DNA of 64,000 nt, from positions 77,140,501 through 77,204,500 of the forward strand of contig NC_064614.1 in the NCBI RefSeq assembly GCF_023898315.1, read 5' to 3'. The notes under the pieces are model-generated. The model was given only the letters and a program-made list of their open reading frames with translations, had not been told where the DNA came from and ran no database searches. The DNA comes from Schistocerca nitens. Lineage: Eukaryota; Arthropoda; Insecta; Orthoptera; Acrididae. Of this stretch, positions 31,993 to 42,960 are shown in pieces (position 1 is the stretch's first letter; each line of letters begins with the position of its first letter). The translations under genes were made by a program, and so were the position numbers.

Positions 31993-34900
31993 CCCCCCCC
32001 ATGAACCATGGACCTTGCCGTTGGTGGGGAGGCTTGCGTGCCTCAGCGATACAGATAGCCGTACCGTTGGTACAACCACAACGGAGGGGTATCTGTTGAA
32101 AGGCCAGACAAACGTGTGGTTCCTGAAGAGGGGCAGCAGCCTTTTCAGTAGTTGCAAGGGCAACAGTCTGGATGATTGACTGATATGGCCTTGCAACAAT
32201 AACCAAAACGGCCTTGCTGTGCTGGTACTGCGAACGGCTGAAAGCAAGGGGAAACTACGGCCGTAATTTTTCCCGAGGGCATGCAGCTTTACTGTATGAT
32301 TAAATGATGATGGCGTCCTCTTGGGTAAAATATTCCGGAGGTAAAATAGTCCCCCATTCGGATCTCCGGGCGGGGACTACTCAAGAGGACGTCGTTATCA
32401 GGAGAAAGAAAACTGGCGTTCTATGGATCGGAGCGTGGAATGTCAGATCCCTTAAACGGGTAGGTAGGTTAGAAAATTTAAAAAGGGAAATGGATAGGTT
32501 AAAGTTAGATATAGTGGGAATTAGTGAAGTTCGGTGGCAGGAGGAACAAGACTTCTGGTCAGGTGACTACAGGGTTATAAACACAAAGTCAAATAGGGGT
32601 AATGCAGGAGTAGGTTTAACAATGAATAGGAAAATAGGAATGCGGGTAAGCTACTACAAACAGCATAGTGAACGCATTATTGTGGCCAAGATAGATACGA
32701 AGCCCACACCTACTATAGTAGTACAAGTTTATATGACAACTAGCTCTGCAGATGACGAAGAAATTGAAGAAATGTATGATGAAATAGAAGAAATTATTCA
32801 GATAGTGAAGGGAGACGAAAATTTAATAGTCATGGGTGACTGGAATTCGAGTGTAGGAAAAAGGAGAGAAGGAAACGTAGTAGGTGAATATAGATTGGGG
32901 CTAAGAAATGAAAGAGGAAGCCGCCTGGTAGAATTTTGCACAGAGCATAAGTTAATCATAGCTAACACTTGGTTTAAGAATCATGATAGAAGGTTGTATA
33001 CATGGAAGAACCCTGGAGATACTAAAAGGTATCAGATAGATTATATAATGGTAAGACAGAGATTTAGGAACCAGGTTTTAAATTGTAAGACATTTCCAGG
33101 GGCAGATGTGGACTCTGACCACAGTCTATTGGTTATGACGTGTAGATTAAAACTGAAGAAACTGCAAAAAGGTGGGAATTTAAGGAGATGGGACCTGGAT
33201 AAACTGAAAGAACCAGAGGTTGTAGGGAGTTTCAGGGAGAGCATAAGAGAACAATTGACAGAAATGGGGGAAAGAAATACAGTAGAAGAAGAATGGGTAG
33301 CTTTGAGGGATGAAGTAGTGAAGGCAGCAGAGGATCAAGTTGGTAAAAAGACGAGGGCTAGTAGAAATCCTTGGGTAACAGAAGAAATATTGAATTTAAT
33401 TGATTAAAGGAGAAAATATAAAAATGCAGTAAATGAAGCAGGCAAAAAGGAATACAAACGTCTCAAAAATGAGATAGACAGAAAGTGCAAAATGGCTAAG
33501 CAGGGATGGCTAGAGGACAAATGTAAGGATGTAGAGACTTGTCTCACTAGGGGTAAGATAGATACTGCCTACAGGAAAATTAAAGAGACCTTTGGATATA
33601 AGAGAAACACTTGTATGAACATCAAGAGCTCAGGTGGAAACCCAGTTCTAAGCAAAGAAGGGAGAGCAGAAAGGTGGAAGGAGTATATAGAGGGTCTATA
33701 CAAGGGCGATGTACTTGAGGACAATATTATGGAAATGGAAGAGGATGTAGATGAAGATGAAATGGGAGATACGATACTGCGAGAAGAGTTTGACAGAGCA
33801 CTGAAAGATCTGAGTCGAAACAAGGCCCCCGGAGTAGACAACATTCCATTGGAACTACTGACGGCCTTGGTAGAGCCAGTCCTGACAAAACTCTACCATC
33901 TGGTGAGCAAGATGTATGAAACAGGCGAAATACCCTCAGACTTCAAGAAGAATATAATAATTCCAATCACAAAGAAAGCAGGTGTTGACCGATGTGAAAA
34001 TTACCGAACAATCAGTTTAATAAGCCACAGCTGCAAAATACTAACACGAAGTCTTTACAGACGAATGGAAAAACTGGTAGAAGCCGACCTCGGGGAAGAT
34101 CAGTTTGGCTTCCGTAGAAATACTGGAACACGTGAGGCAATACTGACCTTACGACTTATCTTAGAAGAAAGATTAAGGAAAGGCAAACCTACGTTTCTAG
34201 CATTTGTAGACTTAGAGATAGCTTTTGACAATGTTGACTGGAATACTCTCTTTCAAATTCTAAAGGTGGCAGGGGTAAAATACAGGGAGCGAAAGGCTAT
34301 TTACAATTTGTACAGAAACCAGATGGCAGTTATAAGAGTCGAGGGGCATGAAAGGGAAGCAGTGGTTGGGAAGGGAGTGCGACAGGGTTGTAGCCTCTCC
34401 CCGATGTTATTCAATATGTATATGGAGCAAGCAGTAAAGGAAACAAAAGAAAAATTCGGAGTAGGTATTAATGTCCATGGAGAAGAAATAAAAACTTTGA
34501 GGTTCGCCGATGACATTGTAATTCTGTCAGAGACAGCAAAGGACTTGGAAGAGCAGTTGAACGGAATGGATGGTGTCTTGAAAGGAGGATATAAGATGAA
34601 CACCAACAAAAGAAAAACGAGGATAATGGAATGAAGTCGAATTAAGTCGGGTGATGTTGAGGGTATTAGATTAGGAAATGAGACACTTAAAGTAGTAAAG
34701 GAGTTTTGCTATTTGGGGAGCAAAATAACTGATGATGGTCGAAGTAGAGAGGATATAAAATGTAGACTGGCAATGGCAAGGAAAGCGTTTCTGAAGATGA
34801 GAAATTTGTTAACATCGAGTATAGATTTAAATGTCAGGAAGTCATTTCTGAAAGTATTTGTATGGAGTGTAGCCATGTATGGAAGTGAATCATGGACGGT

Positions 34901-35276
34901 TATTAGTTTGGACAGGAAGAGAATAGAAGCTTTCGAAATGTGGTGCTACAGAAGAATGCTGAAGATTAGATGGGTAGATCATATAACTAATGAGGAAGTA
35001 TTGAAGAGAAGAGAAGTTTGTGGCACAACTTGACCAGAAGAAGGGATCGGTTGGTAGGACATGTTCTGAGGCATCAAGGGATCACCAATTTAGTATTGGA
35101 GGGCAGCGTGGAGGGTAAAAATCGTAGGGGGAGACCAAGAGATGAATACACTAAGCAGATTCAGAAGGATGTAGGTTGCAGTAGGTACTGGGAGATGAAG
35201 AAGCTCGCACAGGATAGAGTAGCATGGAGAGCTGCATCAAACCAGTCTCGGGACTGAAGACCACAACAACAACAAC
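31993..35276 (+). mobile_element. RTE-clade LINE, full length (type 2)
   Basis: A complete 3.28-kb copy: a leader starting CCCCCCCCATGAACCATGGA, one long endonuclease-RT frame (32304-35257) and a 3' tail CCACAACAACAACAACA typical of RTE elements, which end in short tandem repeats rather than poly-A. It is flanked by an 8-bp duplication ACCAGTAA (31985-31992, 35277-35284). That shows an insertion complete at both ends. Its 3' region also matches the fragments at 10671-11210 and 55443-55870. Confidence 0.92.
32304..35257 (+). pseudogene. RTE endonuclease-reverse transcriptase, three lesions
   Basis: One frame throughout (32304, 33492 and 34713 are all in phase). The endonuclease 32304-33407 has GAWNVRSLKRVG, VGISEVRWQEEQDFW, VMGDWNSSVG, YQIDYIMVRQRF and DVDSDHSLLV. 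A TAA at 33405-33407 replaces Glu in LID*RRKY. RT 33492-34634 has RNKAPGVDNIPLELL, CENYRTISL, GEDQFGFRRNTGTREAI, FVDLEIAFDNVDW, RQGCSLSPMLFN and LRFADDIVILSE with the catalytic Asp pair. A TGA at 34632-34634 follows TRIME. 34713-35033 continues AFEMWCYRRMLKIRWVDHI, then a small deletion near 35000-35010 shifts frame to 35018-35257 (LTRRRDRLVGHVLRHQGITN to NQSRD). Only two stops and one frameshift separate it from an open frame, so it is fairly young. Confidence 0.93.
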
Positions 35277-35284
35277 ACCAGTAA

Positions 35285-35956
35285 AATGATGTATTGGTAT
35301 TGTATTGTCTACGATTTTTTTTCCTTCTATTGTCCTCCGTGATGGATGAAGTAGCGGAAATCAACGGTTAAGCTGAGGTCTGTTCTTTTAAATACAGTAA
35401 CAAACAAAGAAATCTAAAATATAACGTATAATTTACAAAATGCAATTCTAGTGTACGGACTTTTGTTGTAACTAGATAACCTACTATGAATGATTACAGT
35501 TTTGTGTTCACAGCAAACAGGAAATCGGCCTTTAGCACCTGGTACGGCGATACTGAGTTATTGGTAACTGAGTGAACAGTCAGATCGGTGTAGGATTCTG
35601 AGATTTAATACAGCGGTAAGGGAAAGGTGATGTTACTGATTTTCTACGAAAAATTACATTGGTAAAAGTAAATAGTCCAGCTTGTGTTTTGTCTGTCGCC
35701 ATTATGTGAGTACAAGGAGCGGTAATTCCAAACTGCAGAAATAATCAGACATTAATTATTTTGAACGAAATTAAAAATATTTGTACTCCGAGGACAAGAA
35801 TCCATAGGACTTTGTTATTTTTCTATTCTAACATAGAAAGTAACATTCAGAAGAACAATCTTAGACTTTACGTAAATGAACTAATTTTTGTGGCTTATGC
35901 GTAAGTATAATTTTTCTCAGAGTAATTTATCGGTGACTTTAAAAAAAAAAAAAAAA
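35285..35956. other. Unassigned AT-rich sequence
   Basis: No gene or repeat recognised, except a run of about 17 A at 35940-35956 directly before the Tc1 derivative. Confidence 0.45.
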
Positions 35957-36789
35957 CACGCTACTGGCCATTAAAATTGCTACACGACGAAGATGACGTG
36001 CTACAGACGCGAAATTTTACCGACAGGAAGAAGATGCTGTGATATGCAAATCATTAGCTTTTCAGAGCATTCACACAAGGTTGGCGCCGGTGGCGACACC
36101 TACAACGCGCTGACATGAGGAAAGTTTCCATCCGATTTCTCATACACAAACAGCAGTTGACCGGCGTTGCCTGGTGAAACGTTGTTGTGATGCCTCGTGT
36201 AAGGAGGAGAAATGCGTACCATCACATTTCCGACTTTGATAAAGGTCGGATTGTAGCCTATCGCGATTACGGTTTATCGTATCGCCACATTGCTGCTCGC
36301 GTTGGTCGAGATCCAATGACGATTAGTAGAATATGGAATCGGTGGCTTCAGGAGGGTAATACGGAACGCCGTGCTGGATCCCAACGGCCTCGTATCACTA
36401 GCAGAGAAAATGTTCCACTGCTGTCCTGGCCAGCACATTCTCCAGATCTCTCACCAACTGAAAACGTCTAGTCGATGGTGGCCAAGCAACTGGCTCGTCA
36501 CAATACGCCAGTCACTACTCTAGATGAATTGTGGTATCGCGTTGAAGCTGCATGGGCAGCTGTACCTGTACACGCCATCCAAGCTCTGTTTGACTCAATG
36601 CCCAGGCGTATCAAGGCTGTTATTACGGTCAGAGGTGGTTGTTCTGGGTACTGATTTCTCAGGATCTATGCACCCAAATTGCGTGAAAATGTAATCACAT
36701 GTCAGTTCCAGTATAATATATTTGTCCAAAGAATACCCGTTTGTCACCTGCATTTCTTCTCGGTATAGCAATTTTAATGGCCAATAGTG
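35957..36789 (+). mobile_element. Tc1 family A, internally deleted non-autonomous copy
   Basis: Both ends are family A: CTACTGGCCATTAAAATTGC at the left (35961 onward, preceded by an altered CACG) and, as reverse complement, CACTATTGGCCATTAAAATT at the right. TA follows at 36790-36791; no TA is seen on the left. Length is 0.83 kb against about 1.4 kb for the complete copies at 7263-8651 and 50228-51628. The missing middle is about 560 bp. Confidence 0.9.
36190..36654 (+). pseudogene. Tc1 DD34E transposase with central deletion
   Basis: MPRVRRRNAYHHISDFDKGR and the HTH (GLSYRHIAARVGRDPMTISR) are intact. The protein then jumps at about 36404 from QRPRITSR to ENVPLLSWPAHSPDLSPTEN, losing the first two catalytic Asp residues. 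A TAG replaces Trp after PTENV (36469-36471). The C-terminus RGGCSGY and TGA at 36652-36654 are preserved. A truncated DNA-binding protein of 94 residues could be encoded, which might bind family-A TIRs without cutting. That is speculation. Confidence 0.9.
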
Positions 36790-36791
36790 TA

Positions 36792-37335
36792 TTTACGAAA
36801 CCAGTGTTGTTATGGGAAAGGGTTGTGATGTGATATATTAATTATTTGGCGTATACATATTAATGTCACTTGCTGAATTATTGAAACAGCATTTCAATAT
36901 TTATGTGTGTGATAAGCTATGACACAGTAATTCATTACAGTCGGGCTCAGCAGAACATAAATAAGAATTATCAGAGATTATTTATTTCTTTTATATAATA
37001 CTGTTATTCTTGCTGTTACATTTTCATACGTTTTACAATAAAACGTACACACCACCACGACAAACTGTACAAAACCTATCACAATCTGTAAATAAATTGT
37101 ATGCTATAAACTTCGGTTCTTCAAGGCACTATATCAGAATCGGCACTGATATTGGGATACATCATTACATGAACCTTCTTTCTATTTTTGTCCAATACTA
37201 CGCCTGTACGAGTATATATATTTTTAAACACCACTCAATCAATGATCAATATGTTCCCTATACAACTGGTTAGTTTAACTGCCACCGAAAATACTGCCAC
37301 TTCACTCGACGCAAGGCAATCTTCTGGTAGCGGCG
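36792..37335. other. Unassigned AT-rich sequence
   Basis: No recognised feature. An 87-codon frame at 37010-37273 has no domain. Confidence 0.45.
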
Positions 37336-37900
37336 AGTGTTCTACGCCGAGATAGAGAGCCAACCACGCGACACGCCCGAGCAGACCTCAGCTCCGAGAC
37401 TGCCAGTAAAAGAACTGTCGTTAAGACCGCCAGCCATGACTCAGCAGAGGGTGATATTGCCCCTGTGGTATTACCATAACGCGGCGTTGATTTCTCAGGT
37501 GATACGCTTTCCCCCGGCACAAAAATCCCGCGCTGCCGTTTCCCCGGCCCGTATCTCAGGCGGGCGGCCGTTTTATTGGACCATTAAGCGCGCGCCCGCC
37601 GTGCTACCGCCCGCGTCACTCCGGCGACTGTCCGTCCGTCCACACGTCGGCGGGCTGGTCTGGCCCCGGCCGAAGCGGCGCGGCAAGAAGTGTACACAAT
37701 GCATAATGCATGCGCCGGCTGCGCTACACGCTCCGCTGTCACTTCTTGTGGCAGCCTCCACCGCCGGGAGCACCTCCCGCGTCCCACGCCTGCTGCGCGC
37801 GATACTTACAGCTCGGCCTCCCACCACCGGAGCAGCTGCGCCCAGGTCCAAAGCAAGGGAGCTTCATTTCCGCTCCGCTTCTTCCGTTACTGCTGATGTG
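37336..37900. other. GC- and CpG-rich island
   Basis: The base composition changes sharply from AT-rich surroundings to very GC-rich with many CG dinucleotides, strongest at 37500-37860 (for example GGCGGGCGGCCG, AAGCGCGCGCCCGCCG). No SINE head, TIR or LINE coding is visible. Possibilities are a host promoter or regulatory island, the first exon of an unannotated gene, or a GC-rich repeat family I do not recognise. In genomes with methylated repeats, a surviving CpG island would argue against old methylated transposon DNA. Confidence 0.5.
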
Positions 37901-38239
37901 TGGATAGATTTGGACACCAGCATTTACACCTACACCTTGGAAGCTGACAGTGAGGTCGGCCAGCCGTTCCTAGGTCTTTTAGCATATAGGGTGAACATTA
38001 ATATAAACCGACAAACTCCAGGGATGGATTACTGGCTGGAAATGGAAGGAAAAGGGTCGTATGAACATGTGTGTGTAAATGCATCGCCGCCACCTTACAT
38101 GACGCTGACGAATGACAGTTCACCTAATCACGTCAGATATTCCTTGTGTGTTGCAGGCTGTGTGATTCACGCAGCGTACTGTGAAAAGCAGACTGGTCCG
38201 GTAATTACGTCGAGAACAAGCCGAGTGGTGTTTTTGTAA
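37337..38239 (+). other. 300-codon open frame, coding status doubtful
   Basis: This frame is open from 37337 to TAA at 38237-38239, the longest one in the window without transposon similarity. The first two thirds lie in the GC-rich island, where stops are rare by composition, and read as low-complexity Pro/Arg/Ala/Ser. The last ~113 codons (from ASSVTADVWIDLD onward) lie in normal-GC DNA. There is no signal peptide, membrane segment or domain I recognise, and no ATG near the start (the frame begins at GTG). Antisense frames overlap it. I would not call it a gene without transcript support. Confidence 0.2.
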
Positions 38240-38348
38240 GGCCAAGCAAATGGAAACAGTCGATAGGCAGTACTGCTGCACCAGAAATAATACCCTCACA
38301 CACACCAACCACATCAAAAAACATTTCAAGCACTCTTTAGGTTCAAAA

Positions 38349-38545
38349 ATGGTTCAAATGGCTCTGAGCACTATGGGACTTAACATCTGAGGTCATCAGT
38401 CCCCTAGAACTTAGAACTACTTACACCTAACTAACCTAAGAACATCACACACATCCATGCCCGAGGCAGGATTCGAACCTGCGACCGTAGCGGTCGCGCG
38501 GTTCCAGACTGTAGCGCCTAGAACCGCTCGGCCACTCCGGCCGGC
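38349..38545 (-). repeat. tRNA-Ser/Leu-like SINE, copy 6
   Basis: Full-length minus copy with GATTCGAACCTGCGACC (box B complement) and CCGCTCGGCCACTCCGGCCG (box A side). I found no clear target-site duplication. It lies immediately upstream of a Penelope-like fragment. Confidence 0.92.
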
Positions 38546-38569
38546 TATAACGGGTGCACCTCATTACCT

Positions 38570-38690
38570 TCACACTGAGGGCTTCTATGAAATGACGTGT
38601 TGCTGTGGCAAAGTGTATATTGGCGAAACTAGGACTGTTAATGAACATACTAAAGAACATGAACGCCACTCGTGGCAATAAAAAGTATGA
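38570..38690 (+). mobile_element. Penelope-like GIY-YIG endonuclease fragment 1
   Basis: GFYEMTCCCGKVYIGETRTV then NEHTKEHERH (38575-38681) matches the start of the GIY-YIG endonuclease found at the C-terminus of Penelope-like retroelements (pattern GVYxIPCxCGxxYIGxTxRxxxxRxxEH). GVY has become GFY; a residue between Thr and Arg has been lost. Only the first ~35 residues remain before TAA. Confidence 0.7.
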
Positions 38691-39011
38691 AATTGGCGAT
38701 AACGGAAAATTACGAGACTTGTGATCTTGAATTCTATTTCAGTTATGTAACTACGCTGGCTAGTGAAAACCAACATTTGTAGATGGGAAGTCCGAGAAGC
38801 GATTGACATTAATACGAAAGTGAGTAACTTCTAGAGGGATAACGGCTATAGGCTTCCGGCGCCGTCGTCCCTTGCATTAAGGAAGTGAATACGCTGCCGC
38901 GGGGTGCGTTCAATAGAAGCAACCCCCTGAAAACCATCTCTGCGGACACAAATGTTTTAAATACACATTCCCTCTCTGTTGCTCTGCCTGTTTCACTTCT
39001 AGGGAATGATG

Positions 39012-39280
39012 TTGGCCCACCAATAGCAGTAGGAGCAGTTTTATCCCAAAATTCTTCTCTATCATAAACGTGGGAAGAATCCCAGTCTAATGAATGACTT
39101 TGGCCTGCTAATGGTAGCCACAAGACTCTTACAGATAACCCTCTTCTTCAACATTAGCGTGGGAGTACTTCTCTTACTATCCAGCGATGATGGTTCACCA
39201 ATGGCAACCACAGGATTTTTACCCAATAATCCCACTTCTCAACACAAGCGTGAGAAAACTCCGCTTTGTAAGAGAAGATG
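39012..39280. repeat. Three decayed ~88-90-bp tandem units
   Basis: Units starting TTGGCCCACCAATAGCAG (39012), TTGGCCTGCTAATGGTAG (39100) and ATGGTTCACCAATGGCAA (39190) align through an AGCGTGGGA/AACGTGGGA/AAGCGTGAGA block near each 3' end. Similarity between units is partial, so the array is old. It lies between the GIY-YIG fragment and a Penelope-like 3' motif and could belong to that element. Confidence 0.6.
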
Positions 39281-39327
39281 ATATTAGTCTCCGACAGTGC
39301 TCAATCTACAGTGGACATCACAATATC

Positions 39328-39365
39328 CTGAAGATGACCGCAGCAGAGGGGGTTGAAACGTCGAT
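39328..39365 (+). other. Hammerhead-like core in a Penelope-type tail
   Basis: CTGAAGA (39328-39334) and GAAAC (39355-39359) match the two conserved strands of a hammerhead ribozyme core (CUGANGA, GAAA). The bases between can form a weak stem (GACC with GGTT). Penelope-like elements are known to carry hammerhead motifs in their terminal repeats. A clear stem I and III with cleavage site was not established, so this is a candidate remnant only. Confidence 0.25.
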
Positions 39366-39735
39366 CCTTTAGAAGAAGTATTTCTCGAAAACGTGGCATT
39401 TCCTTAATTAAAATCACAGTGCCACAAGATGAAAACAGAAATTAACTACAGATAAGACGTCGAAAGATCTCGTAAGGCCGTTTCACGCCTTAACTGTGAA
39501 CAATATAAGATTTTGTATTTCAGTTCATAAATCTTGAATTAAGAAATAATACGTGTGACAGTTTAACTTGTGAGTAAAAGGAAACAAACAATTCAGGAGA
39601 TTAGTCTTACATGTAAGTTTTCACACATGGGCCTTTGGAAAGCCGACACACAAACTGAAATGATTAATTCTCTTCCTACTCAAAAACTATTGCACCAAAT
39701 GGTAAAAGATTTCAGTTTGACAAGATATTGCTTGA

Positions 39736-40018
39736 AACTTCCTGGCAGATTAAAACTGTGTGCACCGACCGAGACTCGAACTCGGGACCTTTGCCTTTCG
39801 CGGGCAAGTGCTCTACCATCTGAGCTACCGAAGCACGACTCACGCCCGGTCCTCACAGCTTTAGTTCTGCCAGTATCTCGTCTCCAACCTTCCAGACTTT
39901 ATAGAAGCTCTCCTGCGAACCTTGCAGAACTAGCACTCCTGAAAGAAAGGATATTGCGGAGACATGGCTTAGCCACAGCCTGGGGGATGTTTCCAGAATG
40001 AGATTTTCACTCTGCAGC
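39736..40018 (-). repeat. tRNA-derived SINE-like unit, best copy
   Basis: The minus strand contains GGTAGCTCAGATGGTAGAGC (box A) and GTTCGAGTCTCGG (box B). Between them an anticodon-like arm TTGCC/GGCAA has loop CGCGAAA, which would give CGA but lacks the universal U33. The whole unit runs from GAAACTTCCTGGCAG to TTTCACTCTGCAG. The related copies at 1794-2165 and 21914-22040 show the same order. A 143-codon frame over 39570-40001 passes through the repeat and is not a gene. Confidence 0.85.
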
Positions 40019-42426
40019 TGAGACCTAGCCATCCATAAGCCGAAGCAGTAGAAATTGGAAACGTCTCGGTTCTCAAGACGTAAATTATCTGCCCGAAGTC
40101 AGAGGGAGGCAGTAATTCTTCGATCGTTATAGCTACACTTTACCCAGTTATGAACCACCATCATCAACATGACGCACCGGCCCTACTTCCTCGGTAAAGA
40201 TGGCAGCAAACCCATCTCTGTGGTACGAAGTACAGAGAAGTTTAATGAGCGTCAGGTATCAATACTAACGCACGCTAAAGCGAAAGCTGAAACAAGAGTG
40301 AGAAGAGCAATAGTAGAGTCATCCAGCAACACGAAAGTGAAATTATCAGACAGTGAAGAAAAATCATCAGGAATTTGTGTCCTACGCAAAGTGAATAAAA
40401 GGACAAAATTGCTCAGTCATCATACTGATATCGAAACGGAAGGTGGCTGAGAGAATACCGCAGTATTAATTAGGTCTCCCCAAGTTTCTCAACGTGGAAG
40501 ATCATTATATGCTTCATCTTTTCGTCAAAAACATTGTGATAGGGCAGGTATTGAGAAAAGTCATCTCAGAGTATATAAAATCTGTCAGAATGATAGGTAT
40601 CTGGAGCAGATGAAATACCTATCCGATTGTATACATTATACTATAGAACTCTCTCCTTTTCTGAGAGCCGTTCTTCATAAGTCACTGGAGCTTTGAAATG
40701 TTGTGTAATATACTGGTGCAGCGCCGAAGAGCAATAGGAAGAGGGGTAACCCACCTAAAAGAAATTCTGAGAATATAAAATTGACACCTGAGGTTAGATA
40801 GCCGAAATTCCGGAATCTGTTTTTAGAATTGCAAAGAAGACTGCGAGAACACACTTGTGGCAGTCTGTTCTTGGAATGTCATCAATTTTTGAAAACGAAT
40901 TTCTTGAGCGAAATCACAATCATACGATTTCCGTCCGACTATATCGGCTGGGAGGAAGTAATACGTTTGCAGTTAAGAGGGTTGATTGTGGTTTTTCGAA
41001 GAATACGACTCACTCTCTACTTTGAAGAGGTCGTCCTTACTCTCGTAGAAAAGAACCTGACGACGAATACTCAAAACACTGCCCATGTAGTAGTCCAAAA
41101 ACGAGGGATCTGAAAGCGATCCGACCCTCAAACAAATTTTACATTCAAACAGTGAATTTAAAGACGTGGTTTCCTTAGCAAAATTATCTACTATGTCTCC
41201 TGTATAGGAGTTGACTTTACTGGGAATTGTGAAACAGCCCGTACATATTGCGATGTTGTAAACTACAGCTCGTGGGTTCCTTCACTTAATGACTATAGTA
41301 ATAGTGCTAATAAAGCATTATGTTACGCTATATTTCTCGGGGACTAAGAAATATGCTGCTGTATAGTCATAATTACCGTGTTTTTATGGAATACCAAGCG
41401 ATCTGCTGCTTAACTTTCGCTGTTGAGAAGACAAGAAATGTAAATTAAGAGACTTGCATATAAAATGTACCATGGATGCCTCATTGTATCATTTACGAGT
41501 ATAATAAAGTATCTGGGAAGCAACCCCCACCCAAACTGCTGTTGATAATGGTTTATTTGATGTATCCTATAGTTAATTTCACCAAATACTGTTGTAAATC
41601 GTATGAGTTCAGATATGTGCTACGACTGCCCGTCTTCGAGACTTCTTTCTCTGCGTTACTTCTGGATGCTAGCTTTCTGAGAGCAGCCTATAGCATCAAG
41701 AGTTTCCATTTGATGCTCTGTCCAAAAATTTAAAGCCACACTCAAAATTCATTCAAAGAGAAATAGTTTGGTGGATGGGAAAAAGTGAGATGCAGAATCT
41801 TGCTTCAGATGAATTCAGTTTACTAAAAGCAGAAAGCCTAATGACATGAAACGAGATCAGTGCGGCACATTCTGAAACTATTCAAATTCCAGTCTGGAAC
41901 AAATTTAAATTTGTTACGATATAGTAATAATTGTATGTTTTTTGTTAGACATTACATAATATCGAATTCTTTTGACAAATTTGCCCAGTTCTTTTCATAC
42001 ATGGACAGCAAAGGTATGCTTCAAGAGGAAAAGGTAGAACCAAGTAGCAATTACTAGGATTGCATTCTGATATAATTACCTTAATGGAGGCTTCCATCGA
42101 GTTATACTGCTGCCACCGCTTTTCACGAGACAGACGGCTTCAAAAAGCGTAAGCACGTCTGTGGCGGCTGCGTGCTGTGTGAGATCTTACCATTAGGATA
42201 ATTATTTGCAGCAGCTGCGAAGAAAATACAACAGCGCAAGCACTGTTAAGCAGACTGTGGGTGGCACTCAGTTACAGAAGGTTGTCTGTGTCTAAAAGTC
42301 TGTAGACATTTTTGGTTAATGTCAGTTTGAATAAAAGAAAACTCCTGGCATTATTCTCCGTCATTGTGTAAGCTACAGTGTATTGTATCTAGTGGGTTCG
42401 TCGTTAACATATGCTAACTCGCTATG
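40019..42426. other. Unassigned sequence
   Basis: About 2.4 kb with no gene or repeat family that I recognise. Frames of 93-94 codons at 40169-40450 and 40829-41113 are charged but have no domain or conserved pattern. They could be relics of an unrecognised element. Confidence 0.4.
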
Positions 42427-42960
42427 AGGAGACATGATTCCTCATTCGACGTGTGATCACCACGGACAGCAATGCATGCTCTGTTGTGTGCTTCCATGTT
42501 GACCGCAGAATTGATAAGGACGGCTTTGGACGGGGTGTTCCATTCCTCCAGGAGCACGGCTAACCACTGATGGAAAATCGTTATTGCATGTGGACATGCT
42601 ACAATACATCTCCCAATGCATGGCACACGTACTCGATTGGATTTAGGTCAGGAGAACGGACAGGCCAGTCAATTCGCCGAATATTCTCTTGTTCAAATGG
42701 TTCAAATAACTCTGAGCACTATGGGACTTAACATCTGAGGTCATCAATCCCGTAGAACTTACCTAAGGACATCACAAACATCCATGCCGGAGGCAGGATT
42801 CGAACCTATGACCGTAGTGGTCGCGCGATTCCAGACTGAAGCGCCTAGAACAGTTCGTCCACAGTGGCCGGCTCCTCTTGTTCAAGAGCTCTTCCTTCCC
42901 TTGCGCTATTCCAAGCGGTCGCGCACAGTCATTCATAAAAATGAAATCTGCGGCGTATGC
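42427..42960 (-). mobile_element. Tc1-like transposase relic, split by a SINE
   Basis: The minus strand reads across the SINE: GRALEQE (42875-42900) continues after it as NIRRIDWPVRSPDLNPIEYV (about 42610-42680), with the catalytic Glu in NPIEY and then ALGDVL. Downstream, WRNGTPRPKPS..ILR..W resembles the C-terminal helix seen at 7128-7187 (ILVQEWNTLSQELL). So it is related to that relic rather than to family A. Boundaries are uncertain. Confidence 0.65.
42697..42874 (-). repeat. tRNA-Ser/Leu-like SINE, copy 7
   Basis: Minus copy with a small internal deletion (AGAACTTACCTAAGG). A perfect 11-bp duplication CTCTTGTTCAA (42686-42696, 42875-42885) lies inside the Tc1-like relic, so the SINE is younger than that transposon. 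Confidence 0.94.

Noticed and set aside
39780-39840. Possible functional tRNA genes
   Set aside because: Box A and B motifs are present in the SINEs, but acceptor stems do not pair, U33 is missing in this family, and each sits inside a dispersed repeat.
39570-40001. 143-codon frame that could be read as a small protein
   Set aside because: Most of it is translated SINE sequence; the same peptide appears at 1794-2024 because the repeat is shared.
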